Below, in pieces: positions 26,929-34,574 of a DNA stretch of 64,000 nt. Under the pieces are notes generated by a model, which was not told the DNA's origin, did no database searches, and was given only the letters and a program-made list of their open reading frames with translations. The stretch is from Elusimicrobiota bacterium (GTDB lineage: Bacteria > Elusimicrobiota > Elusimicrobia > UBA1565 > UBA9628), in assembly GCA_016218575.1 (NCBI GenBank), contig JACRDN010000022.1, positions 25,268 through 89,267 on the forward strand, in the 5' to 3' direction. Position 1 is the first letter of the stretch. Each line of letters opens with the position of its first letter. The translations under genes were made by a program, and so were the position numbers.

Positions 26929-28390
26929 CCCGTCATCGCTCAATAGCCGTTCCCGCCAAAAAATGGCGAAGATACTGGCCACTTTGGGCCCGGCCTCGGC
27001 CACGCCCGAGGCCGTGGCGGCACTCCTCCAAGCCGGAGCCAATGCCTTCCGCCTCAACTGCTCCCACGCATCCATGGCGGAACTGTCGAGCCACGTCAGC
27101 CTCATACGCAGGACCTCCGCGCGGCTCAAGATCGCCTGCGCGGCCGTGATGGACCTGCAGGGGCCGCGCTTGCGCGTAGGCCGCCTCAGGAACGCCGAAC
27201 CGGTGGCGCTCCAGAAAGGAGCGCGCCTGCGCATCACGACCCACGACGTGCCCGGCACCGAGAATGAGATTTCGACGAATTTCACGAAGCTACCGAAGAC
27301 CGTATCGAAGGGCTCAAAAATACTCCTCGATGACGGCTCCATCGTCCTTCGAGTCCTCAAGACCGCCTCCTCGAGCGTGGAGTGCGAGGTCATGGTGGGG
27401 GGGCTTCTCAAGGAGCATAAGGGCATCAATCTTCCCGGGGCCGATATAGATTTGCCGGCCTTGACCTCCAAGGACATCCGGGACCTGCAGATGGGGCTGA
27501 AGTTGGGCCTCGACCACGTGGCCCTATCCTTCGTCAGGAGCCCCGACGACATCCACCGGGCCAGGCAAATGGTGCGACAAGCGGGCTCCAACATGAAGGT
27601 CATCGCCAAGATCGAGCATCCCCTCGCACTGGAGCGCATAGACCCGATCTTGGACGCCTGCGACGGCATCATGGTCGCGCGCGGGGACTTGGCCGTCGAG
27701 CTCTCCCCGGGAGACGTCCCCGTAGCGCAGAAGCTCCTGGTGCGCAAGGCCAACGAGGCGGGAAAGCTATGCATCGTGGCGACTCAAATGCTCGAGTCCA
27801 TGATCTCACAGCCCTACCCCACCCGAGCCGAGGCCTCCGACGTGGCCAACGCGATCTTCGACGGCGCCGACGTGGTGATGCTCTCCGGGGAAACCGCGGT
27901 GGGCCTGCATCCGGTCGGGGCAGTCACCATGATGACGGAAATCATCGCCAAGGCGGAGAAGTCCCCGTTCAAGTATCCGCACCTGCCGCAGGGCCTCATA
28001 GACACCCAGGAAACGGGATTTGCCAACGCACTGGCCCGGGCCGCGCGAGACGCCTGCAACGCGACCGGAGCCAAGGCCGTCGCCGTCTACACCATGACGG
28101 GATGGTCCGCGCACATCATGTCGAAGTACCGTCCGAGCGCCCCCATCTACGCCCTGACTCCGCTGGCCACGACCTTCAACCAGCTCTCGCTCTACTGGGG
28201 AGTCACTCCCATCCTCTGCCCGCTCGGACAATCCACCGACACCATGCTCGCCATCGGGGAACGCCTCATGGTCAAGGCGGGCCTCCTGCAGAAGGGCGAG
28301 ACCGTCCTCATCACGGCCGGCGGCACCGCCAAGCACAAGGCCTCCAATATGCTCAAGATCCACGTGATCGGCTCTCTCACGTATCGGTAG
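26918..28390 (+). CDS. pyk: Pyruvate kinase
   Basis: 490 aa. Transfers phosphate from PEP to ADP, the last step of glycolysis. Seen: KILATLGPASATPEAV, MDLQGPRLRVG, the active-site IAKIEHPLALE (family norm IAKIE), GIMVARGDLAVEL, ATQMLESMI, PTRAEASDVANAIFDGADVVMLSGETAVG, and the C-terminal allosteric-type domain ending ASNMLKIHVIG. A MLDSPSSLNSR leader precedes the usual N-terminus; a later start at the MAKILATLG methionine is possible. The mtnA-pyk overlap implies joint expression. Confidence 0.95.
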   Translation: MLDSPSSLNSRSRQKMAKILATLGPASATPEAVAALLQAGANAFRLNCSHASMAELSSHVSLIRRTSARLKIACAAVMDLQGPRLRVGRLRNAEPVALQKGARLRITTHDVPGTENEISTNFTKLPKTVSKGSKILLDDGSIVLRVLKTASSSVECEVMVGGLLKEHKGINLPGADIDLPALTSKDIRDLQMGLKLGLDHVALSFVRSPDDIHRARQMVRQAGSNMKVIAKIEHPLALERIDPILDACDGIMVARGDLAVELSPGDVPVAQKLLVRKANEAGKLCIVATQMLESMISQPYPTRAEASDVANAIFDGADVVMLSGETAVGLHPVGAVTMMTEIIAKAEKSPFKYPHLPQGLIDTQETGFANALARAARDACNATGAKAVAVYTMTGWSAHIMSKYRPSAPIYALTPLATTFNQLSLYWGVTPILCPLGQSTDTMLAIGERLMVKAGLLQKGETVLITAGGTAKHKASNMLKIHVIGSLTYR

Positions 28391-28401
28391 CGCCGCAAAG
28401 G

Positions 28402-28462
28402 GGATATCCACAAAACTTCGCGGCGAAGTCCTGTGGATAACATAGGCCCAAAGGCCTAGAAT
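28402..28462. promoter_or_regulatory. Nested dyads with DnaA-box-like ends, and -10 box of the next gene
   Basis: ATATCCACA (28403-28411) faces TGTGGATAA (28432-28440, reverse complement TTATCCACA, a perfect DnaA 9-mer) around an inner ACTTCGC/GCGAAGT hairpin. A TAGGCC-CAAA-GGCCTA hairpin (28443-28458) then overlaps a TAGAAT -10 box (28457-28462). The outer dyad may terminate pyk transcription, though there is no U-tract. Confidence 0.5.
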
Positions 28463-28535
28463 CCGCTGGGCTCAAGGACCCTCGCGAGCCTTGGGCATAT
28501 CCTCTATCATTTATTGTCGCCCTCATAGGAGAATT

Positions 28536-29312
28536 ATGAAATTTAAAATGACGCTGGTACCCATCCTCATGCCGCTGCTGACCGCCAATCTCTCCGCGCA
28601 GCTCGCCCCCCAGGGGCTGACAGGTCCCGCGATGCGCCAGTTGATGGATCAGGTGGGACGCGAGAACTACTTCTCGGCTCCGGCGGCCTCCGGGAAAGTC
28701 GCGGCTCAACAGAACGACGCCGAAGCGACTCCTCAAAAAACGGTATTCCTCAAGGTCAGCGGCGTGGACGCCACCAAGAAACACGTCTCAGCGGAGCAGG
28801 CCCTGGCGGACCTGGGAATCACTTTGTCCAACGTGGCTGAGAACACCCGGGTCGTCATCGTGGACGCCCGCACCGAGTATGAGGGCAAGGCCGTGCTCCC
28901 GCCTTCCTATGACAACCCCAACATCATGACTCAGAAAGGGGCCAACGGCCCCATCAGCTTCACCATGAATTTCAAGCGGCCGATCTGCGAGCTGAGTCTG
29001 ACCCGCCCGGCCTTGATCGCGGGAGAGCACGGCATCTCGCACCCTTACTGGGCGGCCATAGCTTTCTCGGGAGGCGCGGTCGCAGCCGAGATCGAAGAAG
29101 AGATGATCAAATATTTCAATCGGGACAATCCCCTTCCGGCCAAGACCTTCACTCTCACGGCCAAGGATCCCAAGAAGGGCTTTGACTCCGTGCGCGTCAA
29201 TTCCGATGGGGACATCTATTTCAGGAACGCCGAGGGCAAAATCACCTCCCAACATTTCGCGGCCTTCGGCGGCGTGCTCATTTCCAATCTGACGATCACT
29301 TACTGCCAATAA
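28536..29312 (+). CDS. Hypothetical secreted protein
   Basis: 258 aa from ATG 28536, with AGGAGAA just upstream. A signal peptide (MKFKMTLVPILMPLLTANLSA) is followed by a short linker and a mixed alpha/beta domain (KVSGVDATKKHVSAEQALADLGITL, TRVVIVDARTEYEGKAVLPPSYD, HGISHPYWAAIAFSGG). I do not recognise a family. It is likely periplasmic. Unlike many genes here it has a ~67-nt leader with a clear ribosome site. A terminator hairpin follows. Confidence 0.7.
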   Translation: MKFKMTLVPILMPLLTANLSAQLAPQGLTGPAMRQLMDQVGRENYFSAPAASGKVAAQQNDAEATPQKTVFLKVSGVDATKKHVSAEQALADLGITLSNVAENTRVVIVDARTEYEGKAVLPPSYDNPNIMTQKGANGPISFTMNFKRPICELSLTRPALIAGEHGISHPYWAAIAFSGGAVAAEIEEEMIKYFNRDNPLPAKTFTLTAKDPKKGFDSVRVNSDGDIYFRNAEGKITSQHFAAFGGVLISNLTITYCQ

Positions 29313-29320
29313 GCGCCTCC

Positions 29321-29352
29321 GCGCGGGTGAGGGACCCGCGCCCGCGCTTTTT
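29321..29352 (+). terminator. Terminator overlapping the cutA promoter
   Basis: An 8-bp stem GCGCGGGT/ACCCGCGC (29321-29328/29334-29341), then CCGCGC and a T5 run (29348-29352). The last T is the first base of the cutA extended -10 box, so termination and initiation signals are fused. Confidence 0.6.
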
Positions 29353-29360
29353 GCTACCAT
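29352..29360 (+). promoter_or_regulatory. Extended -10 box of cutA
   Basis: TGCTACCAT ends 6 nt before the cutA ATG, so the start codon would be the first or second transcribed base. Confidence 0.5.
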
Positions 29361-29366
29361 GGGGAC

Positions 29367-29726
29367 ATGGACAGCATAAAGTACTGCGTCGTTTTATCCA
29401 CGGTTCCCGACGCCAAGGCCGCCGAGGAGATCGCCTCGGGCTTGGTCCAGGAGAAGCTCGCGGCCTGCGTGAGCGAGGTGCCGCAGGTCAGCTCCCATTA
29501 CATGTGGGAGGGAAAGCTCCGCAAGGAGGTTGAAATACTCCTGGTAATCAAGACCAAGACCGGGCTCATGGGGGAGCTTCTTCAATACATCAGGAAGAAG
29601 CACCCCGCCAAGGTCCCCGAGATCATAGCGCTCCCGATCACGGGCGGCTCCAAGCCCTACCTGGAGTGGCTGGGCGCTGGCACCCGCATGGCGCGTCAAT
29701 CCGAGGAAGGCTTCCGGGCCCTATGA
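29367..29726 (+). CDS. cutA: CutA1-family divalent-cation tolerance protein
   Basis: 119 aa. Recognised from VVLSTVPDAKAAEEIASGLVQEKLAACVSEVP, HYMWEGKLRKEVEILLVIKTK and PEIIALPITGGSKPYLEWL. Small, very stable cytoplasmic trimer; linked to copper/divalent ion tolerance in E. coli, though the mechanism is unsettled. It ends in an ATGA overlap with the flavoprotein reductase, forming a cutA-reductase-maf operon. Confidence 0.93.
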   Translation: MDSIKYCVVLSTVPDAKAAEEIASGLVQEKLAACVSEVPQVSSHYMWEGKLRKEVEILLVIKTKTGLMGELLQYIRKKHPAKVPEIIALPITGGSKPYLEWLGAGTRMARQSEEGFRAL

Positions 29727-30463
29727 CCGGAGGGCCAGCGGCCCTCCAGGCCAGCCCCGCCAGGGCCTTTTCGGCCCGCATCATCTCGACCAAGCAGGAA
29801 ACCCCGGGAGTCAAAACCTTCCGACTAGAAGTCCCGAGGGACTTCCAGTTTATTCCGGGCATGTGGGTGATGCTGAGACTGCCGGGCCGGCCCAAGCCCT
29901 CCCGCGCCTACTCGCTGGCCTCCTCGCCTTTCGAGAGGGGCGCCGTTGAGATCAGCTTCAACCAGGTCGGGGAGTTCACGCGCAAGCTTTCCGGACTCAA
30001 AGCCGGGGACCGCGTGGAGCTCCAGGGCCCCTATGGAAAATGGCGCTACAGCGACGAGGCCCGGCACGGAGTGCTCATCTCCGGAGGCACGGGCATCACC
30101 CCGTTTCGCTCCATATGCCGCTACGCCCTGGAAAGAGGCCTTCCCAACAAACTCTCCCTTTTTTACTCCTCGAAAACCCCCGCGGACATACTATACCGCG
30201 AAGAATTGGAGGAGTTCCGCAGGAAAGGCGTTCAAGTCTACCTCACGATCACCCGGCCCGAGGACATGGGGCCGGGAGACAATTGGACGGGACCTACCGG
30301 ACGCCTCGACGTCGCCGTGCTCTCAAAGCAGATCGCGGACTTGGCCGAGGCGGACTATTTTCTCTGCGGCCCGGTCTCCTTGGTAGAGGGCTTCACCAAG
30401 GCCCTCCTTGAGAAAGGGATCCCGCGCGACCGTATCCATTACGAGAAGTGGGGGGACTACTGA
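29723..30463 (+). CDS. Ferredoxin-NADP+ reductase-type FAD/NAD(P) oxidoreductase
   Basis: 246 aa, FNR superfamily. The FAD-binding barrel has SRAYSLASSP (RxYS motif) and GEFTRKLSGLKAGDRVELQGPYG. The NAD(P) domain has VLISGGTGITPFRSI and ends YFLCGPVSLVEGFTKAL...IHYEKWGDY. There is no 2Fe-2S domain, so it resembles stand-alone reductases that feed a separate carrier or oxygenase. Whether it could serve the PaaA-like protein at 43 kb in place of PaaE is only a thought. The start is fixed by ATGA with cutA. Confidence 0.85.
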   Translation: MTGGPAALQASPARAFSARIISTKQETPGVKTFRLEVPRDFQFIPGMWVMLRLPGRPKPSRAYSLASSPFERGAVEISFNQVGEFTRKLSGLKAGDRVELQGPYGKWRYSDEARHGVLISGGTGITPFRSICRYALERGLPNKLSLFYSSKTPADILYREELEEFRRKGVQVYLTITRPEDMGPGDNWTGPTGRLDVAVLSKQIADLAEADYFLCGPVSLVEGFTKALLEKGIPRDRIHYEKWGDY

Positions 30464-31023
30464 AGCTGATCCTGGCCTCCGCTTCTCCTCAGCGCCGCAA
30501 GCTCTTGAAGAAGCTCGGACTTGTCTTCAAGGTCGTGCCGAGCTGTGTCTCGGAGCGCTCCGCCGAAAAAAATCCGAGAAAACTGGTCCAACTCCTGGCC
30601 CTGCGCAAGGCCAAAAGCGTGGCCCGGGACCACCCCGACGATTGGGTTCTGGGGGCAGACACCATAGTGGTATGCCGCGGACAAATTCTGCTCAAGCCCA
30701 AGAATCTCTCGGACGCCCGGCGCATCCTGGGCCTCCTGAATGGCCGTTGGCACAAGGTCTACACGGGATTCGCCCTGGTCCGAAAGACAGAGAAAAGGTC
30801 CATCGCGCGCTCCGTGGCAAGCTCGGTGCGCGCACGCAGGCTCGGCGAGCCCGAGCTTCTGCGCCTGGCCGGCAAGCATATGGACAAGGCCGGGGCCTAC
30901 GCGGTCCAAGATCATGAAGATCCCTTCATCGCCGAGATCCGGGGGGATTTCGACAACGTGGTCGGCCTTCCGGTGGCGGCCGTGGGGCGAGCCATTGAGG
31001 ACGCGCTCGACCTCGCGGCCTAG
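30448..31023 (+). CDS. maf: Maf-family nucleoside triphosphate pyrophosphatase
   Basis: 191 aa from GTG 30448; a CTG at 30460 (overlapping the previous TGA) would give the more typical MKLILASASPQRR start. Family marks: ILASASPQRRKLLKKLG, VLGADTIVV, YTGFALVR, DKAGAYAVQDH and VGLPVAAVG. Maf proteins hydrolyse non-canonical or canonical NTPs to NMPs and can restrain septation. Convergent with the sensor kinase, with a 26-nt gap. Confidence 0.92.
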   Translation: MGGLLKLILASASPQRRKLLKKLGLVFKVVPSCVSERSAEKNPRKLVQLLALRKAKSVARDHPDDWVLGADTIVVCRGQILLKPKNLSDARRILGLLNGRWHKVYTGFALVRKTEKRSIARSVASSVRARRLGEPELLRLAGKHMDKAGAYAVQDHEDPFIAEIRGDFDNVVGLPVAAVGRAIEDALDLAA

Positions 31024-31049
31024 ATCGGACACCGCCGCGAAATCTATCG

Positions 31050-32510
31050 CTAAAGCAGCTCCGGCTGGGCCGCCGGCAGCCTGAAGTAGAAGCAGGCCCC
31101 CTTGGAGGGGGCGTCCTCGATCCCGATCGTCCCCTCGTGGCGCAAAACCGCCTTCTCGCAGAAAGCCAGCCCCAACCCGACGTTGCCCACGTGGCGCTTG
31201 ACCTCCTTTTGGAAGAACTTGCGGAAAATCGAGGCCCGCGCCTCGTGAGGGATTCCCGGCCCCGAGTCGCTGACGCTCACGCGCACAGCACCGGGCTCGA
31301 GCTCGACTGCGAGCGCGATGGAGAGCCCGCTCGGGGTGTGCTCCACCGCGTTGTTGAGAAGGTTGTCCAATACCCGGCGCAGGAGGGCCGGATCGCCCAT
31401 CACGGGTGGCACGGGCTCCTTGGGAAGCCTTAGATGGAGCTTTTGTCCGTGGTCGGCCGCGATGAGCTGGAAATCCTTGGCGCAGGCCCTGGCCATCTCC
31501 GATAAATCCACCGGAACCCTCTCGCGAAGTCCGGCCACCTCTTCGAGCCTGGCGAGCTGGAGCACGTCCTCCACCATGCGGCGCAGGCGGCTGGTGGACA
31601 TCTTGAGGAGTTCAAAGGTACGCTGCTGGCTGGCGCTGGCGCGGCCCCCGGCCTTGCGCGCTGGGGCCTCCGCCTGCCCCGAAGCCGCCTTCAAGAAGGC
31701 TTCCGCCCCCTGCTGCTCCTCGAGCAAGGTGATCCCGGAATGGATCACGGTAAGAGGGGTTTTTAAGTCGTGCACGAGCATCGCGGCCAGCTCCGCCTTC
31801 TCGCTCTCGAGCTCCTGGCGGCGCAAGGTCTCGCTCTTGAGTGAGTCCCCGAGGCGATTAAAAGCCGCCAGGAGCCTCGAAACCTCGTCGGTTCCCGAAG
31901 CTCCCCTGATGGGGCGAAAACCCGCCGGGTCCTTGGGCAAAGCCTCGATGCGCGGCACCAGCCGCTCGATGCGAAGCCCGAACCAGGTCCCTATGAGCCA
32001 CGCTGACAAGGTGATCGCTAAAAAAGCCATCACGGCCAAGCGCACGGCGATCCCCGCCAAGTCGTTGAGCCGATCCTCCAAGTCTCTGGTGTGAAAGCCC
32101 ACGTAAAGCGTCCCCATGCCGCGGGGACCCAAGCGGACGGCCTTGGCCACGTCATAAATGCCGTCCGTGACCTGATCCACGGCCACCCCGGGATGGGGCT
32201 CGCGGGAAAGCCAGCGCCTGTCGTCGAAGCGGCCCACCAGGCGCCTCCCCTTTCGATCCGTTATCACGATGGCGGCGATGCCGGCCTGGCGGATCATCTC
32301 CTGGAGATTGCGCCCGATCTGGCCGAAGCGCCCCGTGCCGGCCTGCTCCTCCACCAGGGTCTTCACGGCCGTCGAGGTGACCTCCGCCATGTTGACGACC
32401 CGGGCGTAGGACTCCCGGCGGATGAGCCGGATGTGGTTGTAAAGAAAGCCCCCGGCAATGGCGAACCCGAAAAGGGAGAAAACCAAGGCCAGGCGATGGC
32501 TGAGGCTCAT
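31050..32510 (-). CDS. Membrane sensor histidine kinase
   Basis: 486 aa. Membrane helix (8-24), extracytoplasmic sensor region (~30-150), second helix (~155-178), HAMP-like linker, dimerisation/phospho-acceptor helix with H247 in MLVHDLKTPL, a ~45-residue Ala/Gly-rich insert, then the ATPase domain with NLLNNAVEH (N), DSGPGIP (G1), FRKFF (F) and GNVGLGLAF (G2). It autophosphorylates and passes phosphate to a response regulator; none is next to it, so it is an orphan. The signal is unknown. Its -10 box (TAAAAT, minus strand 32538-32533) abuts that of the divergent zinc-ribbon gene. Confidence 0.9.
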   Translation of the reverse strand: MSLSHRLALVFSLFGFAIAGGFLYNHIRLIRRESYARVVNMAEVTSTAVKTLVEEQAGTGRFGQIGRNLQEMIRQAGIAAIVITDRKGRRLVGRFDDRRWLSREPHPGVAVDQVTDGIYDVAKAVRLGPRGMGTLYVGFHTRDLEDRLNDLAGIAVRLAVMAFLAITLSAWLIGTWFGLRIERLVPRIEALPKDPAGFRPIRGASGTDEVSRLLAAFNRLGDSLKSETLRRQELESEKAELAAMLVHDLKTPLTVIHSGITLLEEQQGAEAFLKAASGQAEAPARKAGGRASASQQRTFELLKMSTSRLRRMVEDVLQLARLEEVAGLRERVPVDLSEMARACAKDFQLIAADHGQKLHLRLPKEPVPPVMGDPALLRRVLDNLLNNAVEHTPSGLSIALAVELEPGAVRVSVSDSGPGIPHEARASIFRKFFQKEVKRHVGNVGLGLAFCEKAVLRHEGTIGIEDAPSKGACFYFRLPAAQPELL

Positions 32511-32532
32511 GACTGGTTCCCAAGTTTACTTC

Positions 32533-32546
32533 ATTTTAGCTATACT
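32533..32546. promoter_or_regulatory. Back-to-back -10 boxes of two divergent genes
   Basis: TATACT on the plus strand (32541-32546, 20 nt before the ATG at 32567) and TAAAAT on the minus strand (32538-32533, 22 nt before the kinase ATG) lie two bases apart, so the two promoters probably compete. Confidence 0.5.
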
Positions 32547-32566
32547 GTGCGCGGCAGACGGCCCAT

Positions 32567-33067
32567 ATGGGCGATATTTCAACCCTGGCGCGGCGTTATT
32601 GGTTTCTGGCCAGAAGCCTCCCGATCCGCTTCCGGTTCATGACCGGCAAGGCCAGCTTCGTGGAGGCCGAGATAGGCCTGACCACCCACAATGTCCTGGA
32701 TCAAGCCGAGGCGAGCCGCCCGAGCTCCCAGAGGCTCTTGTCCCATTATCAGCTCTCCACGCGCAAGCCACGCACGGGCAGCCAGGGCTGGCGGCTCTTC
32801 GAGGAAAGGGTCGGGCTCGACCATTTGCACCAGACCGTGGAGCTGGAATGCGCCTATTGCGGGCATCTCTTCATCATCCAAATCCTTTCCTCGATAGACC
32901 CCTTGGCCGTCGAGATTCCGGGCCAGCCGAGCCCCGGCAAGCCCGCCTCCTACAGCTCGGACTGGTTCACCTTCATGCACCGGGATTACCAGGGCAGTCC
33001 CTCTCTTTCATGCACACACTGCGAGCAGAAGCAGGAGCCTAAGGTTCGGTATCTGGCGGCCTCGTGA
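32567..33067 (+). CDS. Hypothetical zinc-ribbon-like protein
   Basis: 166 aa. Two CxxC knuckles, C95-x2-C98 (ECAYCGH) and C149-x2-C152 (SCTHCEQ), separated by ~50 residues, suggest one zinc-ribbon site. No signal peptide, membrane helix or known catalytic motif. I do not recognise the family. The start is the first ATG after the TATACT box. The end overlaps the SDR gene as GTGA, so it heads a small operon with the pterin-related genes. Confidence 0.65.
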   Translation: MGDISTLARRYWFLARSLPIRFRFMTGKASFVEAEIGLTTHNVLDQAEASRPSSQRLLSHYQLSTRKPRTGSQGWRLFEERVGLDHLHQTVELECAYCGHLFIIQILSSIDPLAVEIPGQPSPGKPASYSSDWFTFMHRDYQGSPSLSCTHCEQKQEPKVRYLAAS

Positions 33068-33795
33068 AGCTGGCGGGCAAGACCGTGCTCGTCACCGGAG
33101 CCGCCAAGCGCGTGGGACGGGCCCTGGTCCTGGCCGCGGCGCAAAAAGGCGCGCGCCTGGCCGTGCACTACCGAGGCTCCAAGGCCGCGGCCCGGGAGCT
33201 CGTTTGGCGCCTGCGCGCCATGGGCCGCGAGGCGGAGGCATTCCAGGCCGAACTCTCGGACGCCGCGGCCTGCCGGCGCCTCATCGAGAAAGCGGCCAGG
33301 AGATTCGGCGGGCTCCATGTCCTTATCAACAACGCCTCGCTCTATGAAAAAAACGCCTTCGGCCGAACCAGCCTCAAGGACTGGGACTCGCACCTCGACG
33401 TGAACCTGCGAGCACCCTTCTTTCTTTCCCAGGCCGCGGCCGCGGTCATGCTCGGCCAGAAGGAGGGGAAAATCATCAACATCGCCGATTGGGCCGGCGT
33501 CAGGCCCTACGCGGACTACATTCCCTACTGCGTCTCCAAGGCCGGGCTCCTATGCTTGAACACAGCGCTCGCCAAGGCCCTAGCACCCCATGTCCAGGTC
33601 AACGCCATCCTGCCCGGCCCGGTCCTTCTTCCCGAAAACAGCGGCGAGGCTTTCCGCAAGGCCGTGGTCGAGGCCACGCCCTTGAGGCGCCTGGGGTCCC
33701 CCGAGGACGTGGCCCGAGCCGCGCTGTTTTTGATCGAGGAGGATTTCATCACCGGCGCCTCTCTGCCGGTGGATGGGGGGAGGCTCATCGCCTAA
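33064..33795 (+). CDS. Short-chain dehydrogenase/reductase, pteridine-reductase-like
   Basis: 243 aa from GTG 33064 (GTGA overlap). Rossmann motif TGAAKRVGRAL, NNAS (LINNASLYE), catalytic YCVSK (Y-x3-K) and PVDGGRLIA at the end. Upstream of YxxxK the usual Ser is replaced by Asp in NIADWAG, as seen in pteridine reductases (PTR1/FolM group, where Asp acts with Tyr and Lys). TGAAKRVGRA is also typical of that group. With QueD/PTPS and FolB beside it, reduction of a dihydropterin or dihydrofolate is the best guess. Confidence 0.8.
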   Translation: MKLAGKTVLVTGAAKRVGRALVLAAAQKGARLAVHYRGSKAAARELVWRLRAMGREAEAFQAELSDAAACRRLIEKAARRFGGLHVLINNASLYEKNAFGRTSLKDWDSHLDVNLRAPFFLSQAAAAVMLGQKEGKIINIADWAGVRPYADYIPYCVSKAGLLCLNTALAKALAPHVQVNAILPGPVLLPENSGEAFRKAVVEATPLRRLGSPEDVARAALFLIEEDFITGASLPVDGGRLIA

Positions 33796-34220
33796 TGTAC
33801 ACGGTCACGCGCGTCATCCACTTCTGCTACGGACACCGCCTCCTTGGCTACGATGGCAAATGCCGCCACCCCCACGGCCACAACGGGCGCATCGAGGTCA
33901 CGATCCAAAGGGAAAAGCTCGACGGCCTCGGCATGGTCATGGACTTCGAGGAGATCAAGGAGAATATCCAGAAGTGGGTGGACACCGAGCTCGACCACAA
34001 GATGCTCCTCCACGAGAAGGATCCCTTGGCCGGGATTTTGAGGAAGCTCGGCGAACCCGTGGTCACCATGCCAGAAAACCCCACCGCCGAGAACATCGCG
34101 CGCCTTGTCTACGATCACGCGACCGGGAAGAAGCTGCCCGTCCTATCGGTGCGCCTGTGGGAGACCGTCAATTCCTACGCCGAGTACGGCAAATCTCCAC
34201 AACAACCTCGCGAGTCTTAG
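33795..34220 (+). CDS. 6-carboxytetrahydropterin / 6-pyruvoyltetrahydropterin synthase family (QueD/PTPS)
   Basis: 141 aa. Acts on 7,8-dihydroneopterin triphosphate. Zinc ligands H14 (YGHRL), H27 and H29, and catalytic C23, are seen in GYDGKCRHPHGHNG (CxxxHGH). Also VMDFEEIKENIQKWVDTELDHKMLL and MPENPTAENIARLVYD. The retained Cys favours a QueD/PTPS enzyme over the folate-type PTPS-III. With no queC, queE or queF beside it, the product could enter queuosine, tetrahydropterin or folate synthesis. TAATG overlap with the SDR; 53-nt convergent overlap with folB. Confidence 0.88.
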   Translation: MYTVTRVIHFCYGHRLLGYDGKCRHPHGHNGRIEVTIQREKLDGLGMVMDFEEIKENIQKWVDTELDHKMLLHEKDPLAGILRKLGEPVVTMPENPTAENIARLVYDHATGKKLPVLSVRLWETVNSYAEYGKSPQQPRES

Positions 34221-34539
34221 GCATGACGGCCGGTTTCTTGCGGGCCCGAACCCAAACCCCCTGCGCGAGCCTCTCTCGGCTTAAGACCAGGCGCGCCACG
34301 TCCTCGGCCACAGTCTCCAGAAGCCTTCTCTCGCGGCTCTCGGCCTCGGCCCGAACCGCCTTCTCCAAGCCCCAGTAATCCACGGTTTTGGTGAAGTCGT
34401 CTCCGGCCGCGCTTTGCGAAATATCGAGCTCCAAGCCGACATCAATCAGTATCTTCTGCCGGCGCTTGCGTTCCTGGTCCGGCACCCCTAAATGAACCCG
34501 GCATTCGATGCCGTTGAGCCAAATCCGATCCTTTCCCAT
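34168..34539 (-). CDS. folB: Dihydroneopterin aldolase
   Basis: 123 aa from ATG 34539 (TTG 34551 is an in-frame alternative, MKIDMGK). Converts dihydroneopterin to hydroxymethyl-dihydropterin in folate synthesis. Seen: DRIWLNGIECRVHLGVPDQERKRRQKILIDVGLEL, DDFTKTVDYWGLEKAV, RRLLETVAEDVARLVL and a basic C-terminus. Its 3' end overlaps the pterin synthase gene by 53 nt on the opposite strand, so the mRNAs of two pterin genes are complementary there. Minus -10 TATAAC (34560-34555). Confidence 0.88.
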   Translation of the reverse strand: MGKDRIWLNGIECRVHLGVPDQERKRRQKILIDVGLELDISQSAAGDDFTKTVDYWGLEKAVRAEAESRERRLLETVAEDVARLVLSRERLAQGVWVRARKKPAVMPKTREVVVEICRTRRRN

Positions 34540-34554
34540 GTCTATTTTCAAATT

Positions 34555-34562
34555 GTTATAAT
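34555..34562. promoter_or_regulatory. Overlapping divergent -10 boxes (folB and trxB)
   Basis: GTTATAAT gives TATAAT on the plus strand (34557-34562, 12 nt before the trxB ATG) and TATAAC on the minus strand (34560-34555, 15 nt before the folB ATG). Polymerase cannot occupy both at once. Confidence 0.5.
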
Positions 34563-34574
34563 GACTTCTAAATT

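Noticed and set aside
28402..28440. A replication origin near the DnaA-box dyad
   Set aside because: Only two 9-mers, no A+T-rich unwinding region, and none of dnaA, dnaN, gyrB or rpmH nearby.
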